From assembly GCA_037721215.1 (NCBI GenBank), contig JBBJNV010000019.1:25307-89306 (forward strand): a stretch of DNA of 64,000 nucleotides. Reading direction: 5' to 3'. The notes beneath the pieces were generated by a model. That model saw nothing but the letters and a program-made list of their open reading frames with translations. It made no database searches and was not told the origin of the DNA. The position numbers and the translations under genes were made by a program. Positions 34,444-42,770 of the stretch are shown in pieces (position 1 is the stretch's first letter; each line of letters begins with the position of its first letter). The stretch is from Gemmatimonadaceae bacterium. Lineage in GTDB: Bacteria; Gemmatimonadota; Gemmatimonadetes; Gemmatimonadales; Gemmatimonadaceae.

Positions 34444-35153
34444 TCGTCATCCCGGCGATCGATCTGCGCGACGGCTGCTGCGTGCAGCTTGTAGGCGGGT
34501 CATACGCGCACGAAATGGTGAGGATCGACGACCCGGTTGGGGTGGCGCGCCGCTGGGAGAGCGACGGATTTCGCCAGCTCCATGTTATCGATCTCGACGC
34601 CGCAATGCGGGTCGGGTCGAACCTCGAGTCAATGTTGTCGATTCTTCGTTCCGTGAGCTGCGAAATTCAGGTTGGGGGCGGTTGCCGAACAACGGAACAG
34701 GTAGAAGACCTGCTGCGAGAGGGAGCAGCACGAGTCGTCGTGGGCACCAGAGCACTCGAAGATCCTCACTGGCTGGAGGAGATTGCCTCCCGGTTTCCCG
34801 GTGCAATCGTGGTTGCCGCAGACGTGCGCGATGGTCGCATTGTCACCCGTGGCTGGACAAAGACTCTTCCGGAAAGAGTCGAGGACACCATCGAAGACCT
34901 CAACAGACAGCCTCTTGCCGCGGTGATGGTGACAGCCGTTCACAAAGAGGGGCTGATGGCAGGTCCCGATCTCCGTTTGATGGAGGATGTAGTGGCTGCT
35001 TCAGATCACCCCGTTCATGCGTCGGGCGGAGTAGGCGGAATGAGCGATCTGCACGAGCTTGCCGACTGCGGAGTTGCAGCCGTGATTGTCGGAATGGCTA
35101 TCTATACCGGCGCGCTCGACCCGCGCGCCGCACTCGAGGAGTTCGGAGAATGA
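34440..35153 (+). CDS. hisA: ProFAR isomerase HisA with an unusual active-site residue
   Basis: A 237-residue TIM barrel. The catalytic base is Asp8 (VIPAIDLRDG), and the phosphate loops QVGGGCRT and ASGGVGG are kept. The general-acid motif that is usually [KR]DG reads VHKEG here, so the second catalytic Asp is Glu. The operon is otherwise intact, so the enzyme is presumably functional. The ATG overlaps the hisH stop. Confidence 0.92.
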   Translation: MIVIPAIDLRDGCCVQLVGGSYAHEMVRIDDPVGVARRWESDGFRQLHVIDLDAAMRVGSNLESMLSILRSVSCEIQVGGGCRTTEQVEDLLREGAARVVVGTRALEDPHWLEEIASRFPGAIVVAADVRDGRIVTRGWTKTLPERVEDTIEDLNRQPLAAVMVTAVHKEGLMAGPDLRLMEDVVAASDHPVHASGGVGGMSDLHELADCGVAAVIVGMAIYTGALDPRAALEEFGE

Positions 35154-35686
35154 GCGTGGTTGAACGTCGGACGAGCGAAACCGACATCCGTGTCGAGATG
35201 GTGCAGGGAAGTGGTATCGCCTCGATCGACACAGGGGTGTCGTTCCTCGATCACATGATGACGGCGCTTGCCCGCTACTCCGGTCTCGACATCACCATTA
35301 CCGCCACCGGCGACCTCCGGCATCATCTCATCGAGGACGTTGCGATCGCAGCCGGAACCGCGTTCGCGCAGATGATTCCTGCGGCGTGCGCGCGGTACGG
35401 AGACCGTGCCATCCCGATGGACGACGCACTCGTGCACGTCTCAATCGATGCTGGCGGGCGGCCGTACTACGAAGGAGAATTGCCGAGTACGCTGTACGAT
35501 CACTGGATGAGGTCGTTCGCCGATCATGCGAAGATGACGCTGCACGTGCGAATTCTGAATGGGACCGACCGGCACCATATCGTCGAAGCGGCGTTCAAGG
35601 CACTTGGTCTCGCCATCCGCGATGCGCTCGTGGAGACGAAGGAAGTATTCAGCACGAAGGGAGTCGTCTCTCTGGACGCCCGTTAG
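35150..35686 (+). CDS. hisB: imidazoleglycerol-phosphate dehydratase
   Basis: A 178-residue monofunctional dehydratase without the N-terminal phosphatase domain. The Mn-binding His motifs are FLDHMM, RHHLIEDVAIAAG, WMRSFADHAKMTLHV and TDRHHIVEAAFKALG. The ATG at 35150 overlaps the hisA stop (ATGA). Histidinol-phosphatase is provided by the separate hisN gene downstream. Confidence 0.94.
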   Translation: MSVVERRTSETDIRVEMVQGSGIASIDTGVSFLDHMMTALARYSGLDITITATGDLRHHLIEDVAIAAGTAFAQMIPAACARYGDRAIPMDDALVHVSIDAGGRPYYEGELPSTLYDHWMRSFADHAKMTLHVRILNGTDRHHIVEAAFKALGLAIRDALVETKEVFSTKGVVSLDAR

Positions 35687-36441
35687 TGCTGACCCGCCGG
35701 GTCGTGGTCTGTCTCGATGTCGCGGGCGAGCGGGTGGTGAAGGGAGTGGGCTTCGAGGGCCTGCGCGATGTCGGTGATCCGGTCGAGATGGCCGTTCGGT
35801 ATGAGAAGGATGGAGCGGACGAGATCGTGTTCCTGGACATTTCAGCCAGCGCAGAGCATAGAGCAACCGTTCTCGATGTCGCCCGGCGTACGGCCGAGCG
35901 ACTTTTCATTCCGTTGACGATCGGCGGTGGGGTCCGGAGCGCAGATGATGTTGGCCGAACATTGAGAGCGGGCGCCGACAAGGTGAGCATGAACTCCGCA
36001 GCCGTAAACAACCCTGCACTCCTTGGCGAGTGTGCGGATCGGTTCGGGTCGCAGTGCGTCGTTGCAAGCATCGATGTCAAGCGCGAAGACGGAACGTGGC
36101 ACGTGTACACGCACGGTGGGAGAACGCGCACCAGTCTCGAGGCGGTCAGCTGGGCTGTCGAGTGTGTCGCGCGAGGCGCGGGGGAGATCCTGCTCACCAG
36201 TATCGACCGCGACGGCGCACGCAGCGGCTACGATCTGGAGCTCACGCGCGAGGTTGCCGGTGCGGTCTCAGTTCCAGTGGTTGCTTCGGGTGGTGCAGGT
36301 AATGCCACCCATGTGGTTGATGTACTGAGCTTCGCCGATGCTGCGCTTGTCGCGGGTATTCTGCATGACGGTTGCACTACCGTTGGCGTCATCAAGGCTG
36401 AAATGACCAAAAACGATATTCCAGTTCGGAGGTCCGGGTGA
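35686..36441 (+). CDS. hisF: imidazole glycerol phosphate synthase, cyclase subunit
   Basis: A 251-residue TIM barrel. The catalytic aspartates are in VVVCLDVAGERVVKGV and TSIDRDGARSGYD; PLTIGGGVRS and VASGGAGN bind phosphate. The start is GTG 35686, sharing one base with the hisB TAG. It forms a complex with HisH. Confidence 0.93.
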   Translation: MLTRRVVVCLDVAGERVVKGVGFEGLRDVGDPVEMAVRYEKDGADEIVFLDISASAEHRATVLDVARRTAERLFIPLTIGGGVRSADDVGRTLRAGADKVSMNSAAVNNPALLGECADRFGSQCVVASIDVKREDGTWHVYTHGGRTRTSLEAVSWAVECVARGAGEILLTSIDRDGARSGYDLELTREVAGAVSVPVVASGGAGNATHVVDVLSFADAALVAGILHDGCTTVGVIKAEMTKNDIPVRRSG

Positions 36442-37229
36442 GCGCAAAGACCGATATGGAGGCTGTGGCCGAGGTTGCGAGGATCGCGGGCGACGAGGCG
36501 ATGCGGCATTATGGCAGGGGTATTTCGATCGAGATGAAGGGTGATGGTTCACCCGTCACGATCGCGGATCGTGGAGCAGAGGAGCTGGCAAGGCGCTGGA
36601 TCGAAGCCCGGTTTCCCGAAGATGGAATTGTGGGCGAGGAATTCGGAACGCTGAGGCCCAATGCTAAGCGCCGCTGGATCATCGACCCGATAGACGGTAC
36701 GAAGTCTTTCGTACGTACCGTGCCGCTCTGGGGAACGCTGGTTGCGATCGCCGAGGGAGACAGAGTGGTGGCTGGCGCGGCGTATTTTCCGGTGCTTGGC
36801 GAAATGGCCGTCGCGGCTGCCGGGGAAGGGTGCTGGTGGAACGACAGCCGATGCAACGTCTCATCCCTTGCCGACATCTCCGCGGCGACGGTTCTCACTA
36901 GCGACATGCAGTTCGGGATGGCTCCCGAACGCTGGGAGGGATGGAATGCGCTTAACAATGGCGGCGCGGTCAGCCGGACGTGGGGCGATTGCTATGGTTA
37001 CCTGCTCGTCGCCACCGGCAGAGCCGAAGTGATGGCTGACCCGATTGTGTCGGCGTGGGATGTGGCGGCGCTAATGCCTCTGATTACCGAGGCGGGGGGT
37101 GTCTTTACAAGCTGGGACGGTGAATCGACAGCATTCGGGGGAAGCGCGATCGCGACAAACGCGGCGCTTGCCCGCGAAGCGCGGGAAATCCTGGGCTGTC
37201 AACGCGTTCCAGAGCAGTCGCCCCGATGA
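36438..37229 (+). CDS. hisN: histidinol-phosphatase (inositol-monophosphatase family)
   Basis: A 263-residue IMPase-fold enzyme with VGEEFG, IDPIDGTKSF and SAWDVAALMPLI, the three metal-binding motifs. Its position between hisF and hisIE, with GTGA and ATGA overlaps on both sides, identifies it as the histidinol-phosphate phosphatase of this pathway, as in actinobacterial HisN. Confidence 0.9.
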   Translation: MSAKTDMEAVAEVARIAGDEAMRHYGRGISIEMKGDGSPVTIADRGAEELARRWIEARFPEDGIVGEEFGTLRPNAKRRWIIDPIDGTKSFVRTVPLWGTLVAIAEGDRVVAGAAYFPVLGEMAVAAAGEGCWWNDSRCNVSSLADISAATVLTSDMQFGMAPERWEGWNALNNGGAVSRTWGDCYGYLLVATGRAEVMADPIVSAWDVAALMPLITEAGGVFTSWDGESTAFGGSAIATNAALAREAREILGCQRVPEQSPR

Positions 37230-37879
37230 TCGACGACGTTTCCCTGATCGACATTGACTCCATCGATTTCGCCAAGGGCAATGGACTTGTCACCGTGGTG
37301 GCTCAGGATGCGACTACGGGAGCCGTACTGATGGTGGCGCACGCCGACAGGGAGGCTCTGGAGAAAACCGCCGAGACAGGTGAGATGCATTATCGCTCGC
37401 GCACGAGAGGTCTCTGGCACAAGGGCGCCACGAGTGGGAACACCCAGCGGGTGGTTTCGCTCACGGCGGACTGTGACCGCGACTCGGTGCTGGCTCGTGT
37501 TACGCCGGCCGGACCCGCGTGTCACACCCTGGATCAGTCGTGCTTTGGATCGATTGCGCTATCCGCCGATTCGCTGGGCGTACTCAGCGCAACGATAGAA
37601 TCTCGTGCGCAGGAGACAGCTGGCAATGCTGGCAATGCTGCTAATTCTGGCAATGCCGCCGACAGGAGTTACACGCGGAAGCTTCTCGAGGATCGAAATC
37701 TTCGCCTCAAGAAGATCGGTGAGGAAGCGGCCGAGCTGGTGACCGCATGCGCCGATGGCGACCGGGAGAGGGCGGGTGAGGAAGGGGCTGATCTGCTTTA
37801 CCACATGCTTGTTGCACTCAGGGCACAGGGCATCACGCTCGACGACGTGCGGCGGGTGCTCGCAAAACGCGCCGGGTAG
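37226..37879 (+). CDS. hisI: bifunctional phosphoribosyl-AMP cyclohydrolase / phosphoribosyl-ATP pyrophosphatase
   Basis: A 217-residue HisIE fusion. HisI (about 1-120) has LMVAHADREAL, MHYRSRTRGLWHKG and the Zn-ligand Cys residues. HisE (about 145-217) has LLEDRNLRLKKIGEEAAEL and EGADLLYHMLVAL. The linker between them contains repeated Gly-Asn-Ala units (AGNAGNAANSGNAA) encoded by a short tandem DNA repeat near 37620-37661. Last gene of the his operon; ATG overlaps the hisN stop. Confidence 0.94.
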   Translation: MIDDVSLIDIDSIDFAKGNGLVTVVAQDATTGAVLMVAHADREALEKTAETGEMHYRSRTRGLWHKGATSGNTQRVVSLTADCDRDSVLARVTPAGPACHTLDQSCFGSIALSADSLGVLSATIESRAQETAGNAGNAANSGNAADRSYTRKLLEDRNLRLKKIGEEAAELVTACADGDRERAGEEGADLLYHMLVALRAQGITLDDVRRVLAKRAG

Positions 37880-37945
37880 CGGAGTTCTTCTCAGGATGCG
37901 AACTAACGCGAATACATTCCGATTTCTGGGAGCGGGCTCTACCAA

Positions 37946-39265
37946 TCAGAACCGCGTGATCAAATCCCTTCGCAGCTTCGCCGGATCCCCCACATACGCA
38001 AACCGGATCCCCTTCATGTACTTCCTTGCAACCCGGCGTACCGCCTCCGGCGTCACACTCTTCAGCTCATCGACGAACTTTTCGGCGTTGCGGTAATCGC
38101 CCCGGTAAAGCTCCGCCCTCGCCAGAAAGTCCGCCTGAGCGCCGTTCGTCTCGTTGTCGAGGAAGTACTCGGTCAGAAACTGCTGCTCCAGCCGCTTCAG
38201 ACCGTCGCGGTCGAGCAACCCGTTCTGTAGCTCGACCACCGCCGCCCTCATCAGCTTGAGCGTTGTATCCGGCGCGGTCGTGGAGACGTAGAGCCCGCCT
38301 GCACTTGCCGCACGGTCGAGAAATGGCGCGTGCACATCGTAGGTCAGATTCTGCCGAGTGCGGATCTCCGCGAACATCCGCCCCGTCAATACCGAAGTCG
38401 CGATCCGTAGTGCCTGGTAGTCCTCGCTGTTAGCGAGTGGACCACTGTAGTAACCGAGGATGTAATTCGTCGGCAATGAACGCTGCTCGACCACCACCGC
38501 CGCAGAACTCTCTGGCAGTCGCGCTGGCGGCGTCCACTTGTAGCTGCCTGCCGGCAGAGTCGCCAGTGAACCCCGGACGAGCCTCTCGACATGTGCCCTG
38601 TCGATATTTCCGACCACCACCAGCAGCATTCTCGACTTGACTATCTGGCTGTCGTGATATGCCTTGAGCGCGGTTGCATTGAGAGAGGCGATCGAGGCTT
38701 CAGTCCCCGTAACCGGCACCGCATACGGATGACCCGTAAACGCAATGCTGTCCGCCAGATACTCGGCCAGTGCATCCGGATCGTCGCGCCGCTGCCTGAT
38801 ACCGGAGAGGAACTGCGACTTGATCAGCGCGACATCGCTCGTGGCAAGCGTTGGCTGCATGATCCGGTCGGCAAACACCGCCCATGTCGAATCGAGGACT
38901 TCGGTAGTCGCGCGAATTCCGAAGATCGTCCAGTCGTCGCCGGGCTGACTCACGATCTCGCTGCCGAGCCGTGACATCTTCCGTCGGAGCGCCGCTCTCG
39001 GATATTTTTTCGTCCCGCGGTCGGAAACCTCGAGCAGTAGCGCCTCGATACCGGCGTTGGCGGGCGTGATCTGCCTGGCGCCGCCGAGCAGGTAGAGGTT
39101 CGCCGCTACAACGTTGTTGGCGCTGCTTTGCCTCAGAATCACCCGGATACCCGAGGCATCGAAACTGGTGGTCGCATTCGGGGCTCCGGGTGTCCTTCCC
39201 AGCAACGGCGAAACCGCCACCAGCGCTGCCACCGCCGCCACCGCTACTGTTCGCATGAGCAGCAT
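37946..39265 (-). CDS. M16 peptidase-like protein, non-catalytic subunit
   Basis: A 439-residue secreted M16-family protein (signal peptide about 1-25, MRTVAVAAVAALVAVSPLLG). The position that holds HxxEH in active members reads GIEALL here, so it cannot bind zinc. The C-terminal half keeps the family arrangement (LRIATSVLTGRMFAEIRTRQ-like region). It should pair with the active M16 protein encoded upstream; the genes overlap as TGATG at 39265. Confidence 0.88.
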   Translation of the reverse strand: MLLMRTVAVAAVAALVAVSPLLGRTPGAPNATTSFDASGIRVILRQSSANNVVAANLYLLGGARQITPANAGIEALLLEVSDRGTKKYPRAALRRKMSRLGSEIVSQPGDDWTIFGIRATTEVLDSTWAVFADRIMQPTLATSDVALIKSQFLSGIRQRRDDPDALAEYLADSIAFTGHPYAVPVTGTEASIASLNATALKAYHDSQIVKSRMLLVVVGNIDRAHVERLVRGSLATLPAGSYKWTPPARLPESSAAVVVEQRSLPTNYILGYYSGPLANSEDYQALRIATSVLTGRMFAEIRTRQNLTYDVHAPFLDRAASAGGLYVSTTAPDTTLKLMRAAVVELQNGLLDRDGLKRLEQQFLTEYFLDNETNGAQADFLARAELYRGDYRNAEKFVDELKSVTPEAVRRVARKYMKGIRFAYVGDPAKLRRDLITRF

Positions 39266-40668
39266 CAGATGCCCCCTTTCGTCGCGAGTTCCTGCGTCGT
39301 CAGGTTGAGCTGCTGCTTTGCCTGGGGGGAGATCAGCACACCCGTGATGTGGGGCTTTGCTACTATATACCTGGTCGCATACGCGCGAAGATCGGCGATC
39401 GTCTGGGTCGCCATGTTGTCCACGTATCCCATGTAGTACTCCAGGCTCGCGACGCTCCACCAGAATCCGAGTGTGTGTGCAAAGCCAGACGCGCGTTCTC
39501 TGTCGAATGCCGAGGTGACCGCGCGGTGGGCCTTTACGGCTTCGAGTTCGCCGGCGTCGAAATAACCGGGGTCGTCGAACTTTGCGATTTCCGCCTTAAG
39601 AGCCGAAATCGCTTTCCGCAGATTCTCGGCCGATGTCTGGCCGCTGATCGTGATGGGGCCAACGTGGTTGAGGGTATAGTAGTTTACTCCGAGCCCCTGC
39701 CAGAGTCCGCTGTCGACAAGCCGCTGCTGGAAATTTGAGCCGGGATCGTTGAGGACATCCGAGAACACATCGGCTGTGTAGGTTGATTTCGCATCGGCCC
39801 CGACACTTGGCCCCTGCCACTGTACGAACACCGTCACAGCACCAACGCCAGCTTCGACGATTACACCCTCATTTTTCGTCAGCGCTGGGATCGCGGGGAC
39901 AGGGTCGGCCACGAAGGGGTCCGCGCCCCGTTGCCAGCTCCCGAGCTCCTGCTCCGCAAGCGCGAACACCGTCTGGGGATTCACATCACCCGAGACGATC
40001 AGCACCGAGTTGTTGGGGACATAGTACTTCCGCTGAATCGTCCGCATCTTCTCCGGCGTTGTCGTCAGAATCACCTGCCGGTCGCCGATCACGTTCTTCC
40101 GGCTGAAATTGCCGGGGTACAACACCTTGTCCATCTCGCGGGTGAGCTGGAAGAACGGGCTCGATTCATTCCGATCGTATTCTCCAATCACAACCTGCCT
40201 TTCCCGCTCCAGCTCGTCCTGGCGGAAGAGGGGCGCGCGTAGAGCCGATGACAAAAATCGGATGCCGGACTTCAGACTGTCCGCGGACACCGTCAGGTAA
40301 TAGTTGACGCGCTCTTCACCTGTAGTGCCGTTGAACACGGCGCCCAGATCACCCGCTCGCCCGACAAACGCCTCGGGCTGTGGGTAGGTTGCATTCGCCC
40401 GGAAGAACATGTGCTCGTACATGTGGGCGAGACCGGCGTACTCCGGCGTCTGGGTAAACGCGCCATTCTTCACATTCACCTCGATCGTCGCCAGCGGAAC
40501 ACCATGATTCTCGACTACGATGATTTCGAGTCCGTTGGCAAGAACCTTCCGCTTGATGATCTTCTCAAGCTCCGCGCGCTGTGCAGTGAGCACAGTCGGG
40601 ATCAGTATCAGTCCAAGCACCATCATCAGTGCGGCAGTCCCGATTCCACGGCGATTTTTTCCACGCAT
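39265..40668 (-). CDS. M16 zinc peptidase, catalytic subunit
   Basis: A 467-residue secreted metallopeptidase. It has a signal peptide (about 1-30, ending near VLTAQ) and the inverted zinc motif HMYEH with the distal Glu in GTTGEERVNYY. The ATG at 40668 is the start consistent with the signal peptide; upstream sequence is antisense to murB. Together with the overlapping inactive partner it should form a heterodimeric processing peptidase in the periplasm. Confidence 0.9.
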   Translation of the reverse strand: MRGKNRRGIGTAALMMVLGLILIPTVLTAQRAELEKIIKRKVLANGLEIIVVENHGVPLATIEVNVKNGAFTQTPEYAGLAHMYEHMFFRANATYPQPEAFVGRAGDLGAVFNGTTGEERVNYYLTVSADSLKSGIRFLSSALRAPLFRQDELERERQVVIGEYDRNESSPFFQLTREMDKVLYPGNFSRKNVIGDRQVILTTTPEKMRTIQRKYYVPNNSVLIVSGDVNPQTVFALAEQELGSWQRGADPFVADPVPAIPALTKNEGVIVEAGVGAVTVFVQWQGPSVGADAKSTYTADVFSDVLNDPGSNFQQRLVDSGLWQGLGVNYYTLNHVGPITISGQTSAENLRKAISALKAEIAKFDDPGYFDAGELEAVKAHRAVTSAFDRERASGFAHTLGFWWSVASLEYYMGYVDNMATQTIADLRAYATRYIVAKPHITGVLISPQAKQQLNLTTQELATKGGI

Positions 40669-40687
40669 ATCGTTCAACAAGGCCTCG

Positions 40688-41623
40688 ATGATTGACCAGT
40701 ACGCAAAACTAGTAGCTCGGCTGAACCAGTCACAGATCAGCCGTGATGAGCCACTCGCTCCATACACCACGTTCCGCATCGGCGGTCCGGCCGATGTCAT
40801 GTACGAAGCGCTTACCGCGGATGACCTCGCAAACGCCATACTCGCCGCTCGCGAATTGGACGTTCCGTGGTTCGTTCTTGGACTCGGCGCCAATATTCTC
40901 GTTGCCGACATGGGCTTTCGGGGGCTGGTAATTCGAAATACAGCCTCACATCTGAAATTCTTCGATGACGGCCGGCTATGGGTCGAAAGCGGTACGGTCG
41001 TCGGAGATCTCATCCCACAGGCCGTCGAGCGCGGATGGTCCGGTCTCGAACATTATGTAGGAATCCCCAGCACCGTCGGTGGCGCGGTCTGGCAGAACCT
41101 GCATTTCCTGGAGCCCGAGCCGGAGCGCAAGCGAACGATGTTCATTGCCGATGTTTTTCATTCGTGCGATCTCCTTACTGAAGAGGGCGAGCGGAAGACG
41201 GTCGACAAGGCATACATGGAGTTCGGTTACGACACCAGCATTCTTCACAAGAAACGCGATATCGCACTCGCCGTGACCTTTCAGCTGGAACGCGGCGACA
41301 CCGGCGCGATGCATCGCATCATGCAGGAAAACCTGAGCTGGCGCGGGGCCCGTCACCCGTGGCTCCAGTTTCATCCGAGCGCTGGGTCGATATTTAAGAA
41401 GATCGAAGGTATGGGAGCGGGACGGCTTGTGGACCAGTGTGGACTCAAGGGCCATCGCCACGGTGATGCCCAGATCTCACACATTCACGCCAACATCATG
41501 GTGAATCTGGGGCGGGCAACCGCCACGGATGTCAGGGAGCTTATCAAAATCGCTCAGGATGCCGTCGAAGCGAAGTTCAGTGTTCGCCTCGAGACGGAGA
41601 TCGGTTTTATCGGAGAGTTTTAA
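40688..41623 (+). CDS. murB: UDP-N-acetylmuramate dehydrogenase (UDP-N-acetylenolpyruvoylglucosamine reductase)
   Basis: A 311-residue flavoenzyme: APYTTFRIGGPADVMYEA, VLGLGANILVADMGFRGLVI, a YVGIPSTVGGAVWQN FAD region, LQFHPSAGSIFKK and AGRLVDQCGLKG. It completes UDP-MurNAc synthesis. The length and presence of the Tyr-loop region fit type I. Its ATG is only 19 bp from the divergent M16 ATG, so the promoters must overlap coding sequence. Confidence 0.93.
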   Translation: MIDQYAKLVARLNQSQISRDEPLAPYTTFRIGGPADVMYEALTADDLANAILAARELDVPWFVLGLGANILVADMGFRGLVIRNTASHLKFFDDGRLWVESGTVVGDLIPQAVERGWSGLEHYVGIPSTVGGAVWQNLHFLEPEPERKRTMFIADVFHSCDLLTEEGERKTVDKAYMEFGYDTSILHKKRDIALAVTFQLERGDTGAMHRIMQENLSWRGARHPWLQFHPSAGSIFKKIEGMGAGRLVDQCGLKGHRHGDAQISHIHANIMVNLGRATATDVRELIKIAQDAVEAKFSVRLETEIGFIGEF

Positions 41624-41639
41624 GGCCGTGCCGGCTCAA

Positions 41640-42203
41640 ATGCATTTTTTCTCCGTCATCCTGCTTACCGGACTTGGCGCTTTTTGCGCATCGCCAGACA
41701 CCGTCGTTGCGCAGGCTGTTCAGGTCGGCGTTGCCGGCGGATTCGCCATTCCGACGGGCGCTTACGGTCGGACGCGGATACCGGGGCCGGTCGTTCGCGG
41801 AAGTCTTTCAGTGGGCGGCCCGCAACGGCGCGTGCGACTTCGCGGCGACATTGAAGGCGCGTTGCTCCTCGACCAGGCGGATGGGGAGAGCATTGGTTCG
41901 AGCCAGGAGGGCACGATACGCGCCGTCAGCATCTTTGTCGCAGCCGTCGCGGGTCCGACCGGCGGCCGGCTCGCGCCTTACGTTATTGCAGGTGCTGGTC
42001 TTCAGCGCTTAACTGTGAAAGGAACGCGCAATCCATACGGGACGACCGCCGGCGTGCGCGCCGGTGCCGGGCTCCGTTTCCGTTTTGGACGAAGTGCAAT
42101 ACATGCCGAGGTCACTTCCCATCTCGCACTGACCGATTTCGCCACGGGCCGTGATTTTGATGTCGGCTCCTACGTTCCGGTAGTGATTGGCATCAGCTTC
42201 TGA
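41640..42203 (+). CDS. outer-membrane beta-barrel protein
   Basis: A 187-residue protein with a signal peptide (about 1-25, hydrophobic FFSVILLTGLGAFCA, cleaved near VVAQA), then strands such as VQVGVAGGFAIPTGAYG and a terminal VPVVIGISF with the C-terminal Phe. The pattern resembles the other barrel at 23.7 kb. It begins 16 bp after murB and is probably co-transcribed. Start at ATG 41640; GTG 41628 is an alternative. Confidence 0.75.
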   Translation: MHFFSVILLTGLGAFCASPDTVVAQAVQVGVAGGFAIPTGAYGRTRIPGPVVRGSLSVGGPQRRVRLRGDIEGALLLDQADGESIGSSQEGTIRAVSIFVAAVAGPTGGRLAPYVIAGAGLQRLTVKGTRNPYGTTAGVRAGAGLRFRFGRSAIHAEVTSHLALTDFATGRDFDVGSYVPVVIGISF

Positions 42204-42206
42204 CGG

Positions 42207-42440
42207 TCAGTGAAGGTCGTTGTTTCGACACCGATCATGGTCCCCCGAGGCGGGGGATCTGGAACATTTGCTCAGGTCTGGGGCGTATTCCACCGGGCGT
42301 GTCACCGAGTTACCACTACGGTCGAGCCTTAGGTGCGCCGCGTGCGCGACTGACCTTTGCGATGTAGCGCAATGCTCGTCCTGGGTCCACAGCGTCGCGC
42401 CGTGTAACCGCGCCGTCGCTAGGATGACGCTGTCTGCCAA
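42207..42440 (-). pseudogene. vapC remnant (PIN-domain toxin, C-terminal fragment)
   Basis: The first ~25 residues, LADSVILATARLHGATLWTQDEH, are the conserved C-terminal PIN motif with the metal-binding Asp residues. The N-terminal two-thirds of a VapC is absent between the antitoxin stop (42466) and this point, and the frame upstream is closed by a TGA. After DEH another frame reads LRYIAK, the usual end of these toxins, so a second lesion is present. The toxin should be dead. Confidence 0.7.
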
Positions 42441-42465
42441 CGGAGCTTGAGCTCAAGGCACGCCA

Positions 42466-42672
42466 TCAGATGCGATCCGCATCCCTCTCAACGTCGGATC
42501 CCGCACCTCGATATGCGCCCCGAAGCTCCTTTAGCGGGCGCACCGGAATGAATCGAAGCTGCCCCTCGAAGACGACGACCTGAAGTTTTTGTCCCGGGCA
42601 GATACGAAGGGACTCGCGGGCCGCTTTCGGAATTACTACCTGAAACTTCGGCGAAACCGTAACACTCGACAT
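42466..42672 (-). CDS. vapB: AbrB/MazE-fold antitoxin (VapB type)
   Basis: A 68-residue protein: SSVTVSPKFQVVIPKAARES is the swapped-hairpin SpoVT/AbrB DNA-binding fold, followed by GQKLQVVVFEGQLRFIPVRP and a C-terminal toxin-binding tail. It matches VapB antitoxins whose VapC is encoded just downstream, but only a VapC remnant remains. GAGGT lies 5 nt before the ATG. Confidence 0.82.
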   Translation of the reverse strand: MSSVTVSPKFQVVIPKAARESLRICPGQKLQVVVFEGQLRFIPVRPLKELRGAYRGAGSDVERDADRI

Positions 42673-42770
42673 ATCGACCTCGATCGATCACTATTTGCTA
42701 TGATAATGGAGTTTAGCCCAGCGCGAGTGCAACGTGGCCACGGTGTGGAGAGCCCAACAGTTTGAGGGCC

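Noticed and set aside
34331..35149. Extended Arg-rich frame ahead of hisB
   Set aside because: It is an out-of-frame reading of hisH and hisA; hisB starts at 35150 with an ATGA overlap.
42240..42256. TCCCCCGAGGCGGGGGA hairpin as a terminator of the murB-barrel unit
   Set aside because: Compact stem but no T-run on either strand, and it lies within the degraded vapC region; left unannotated.
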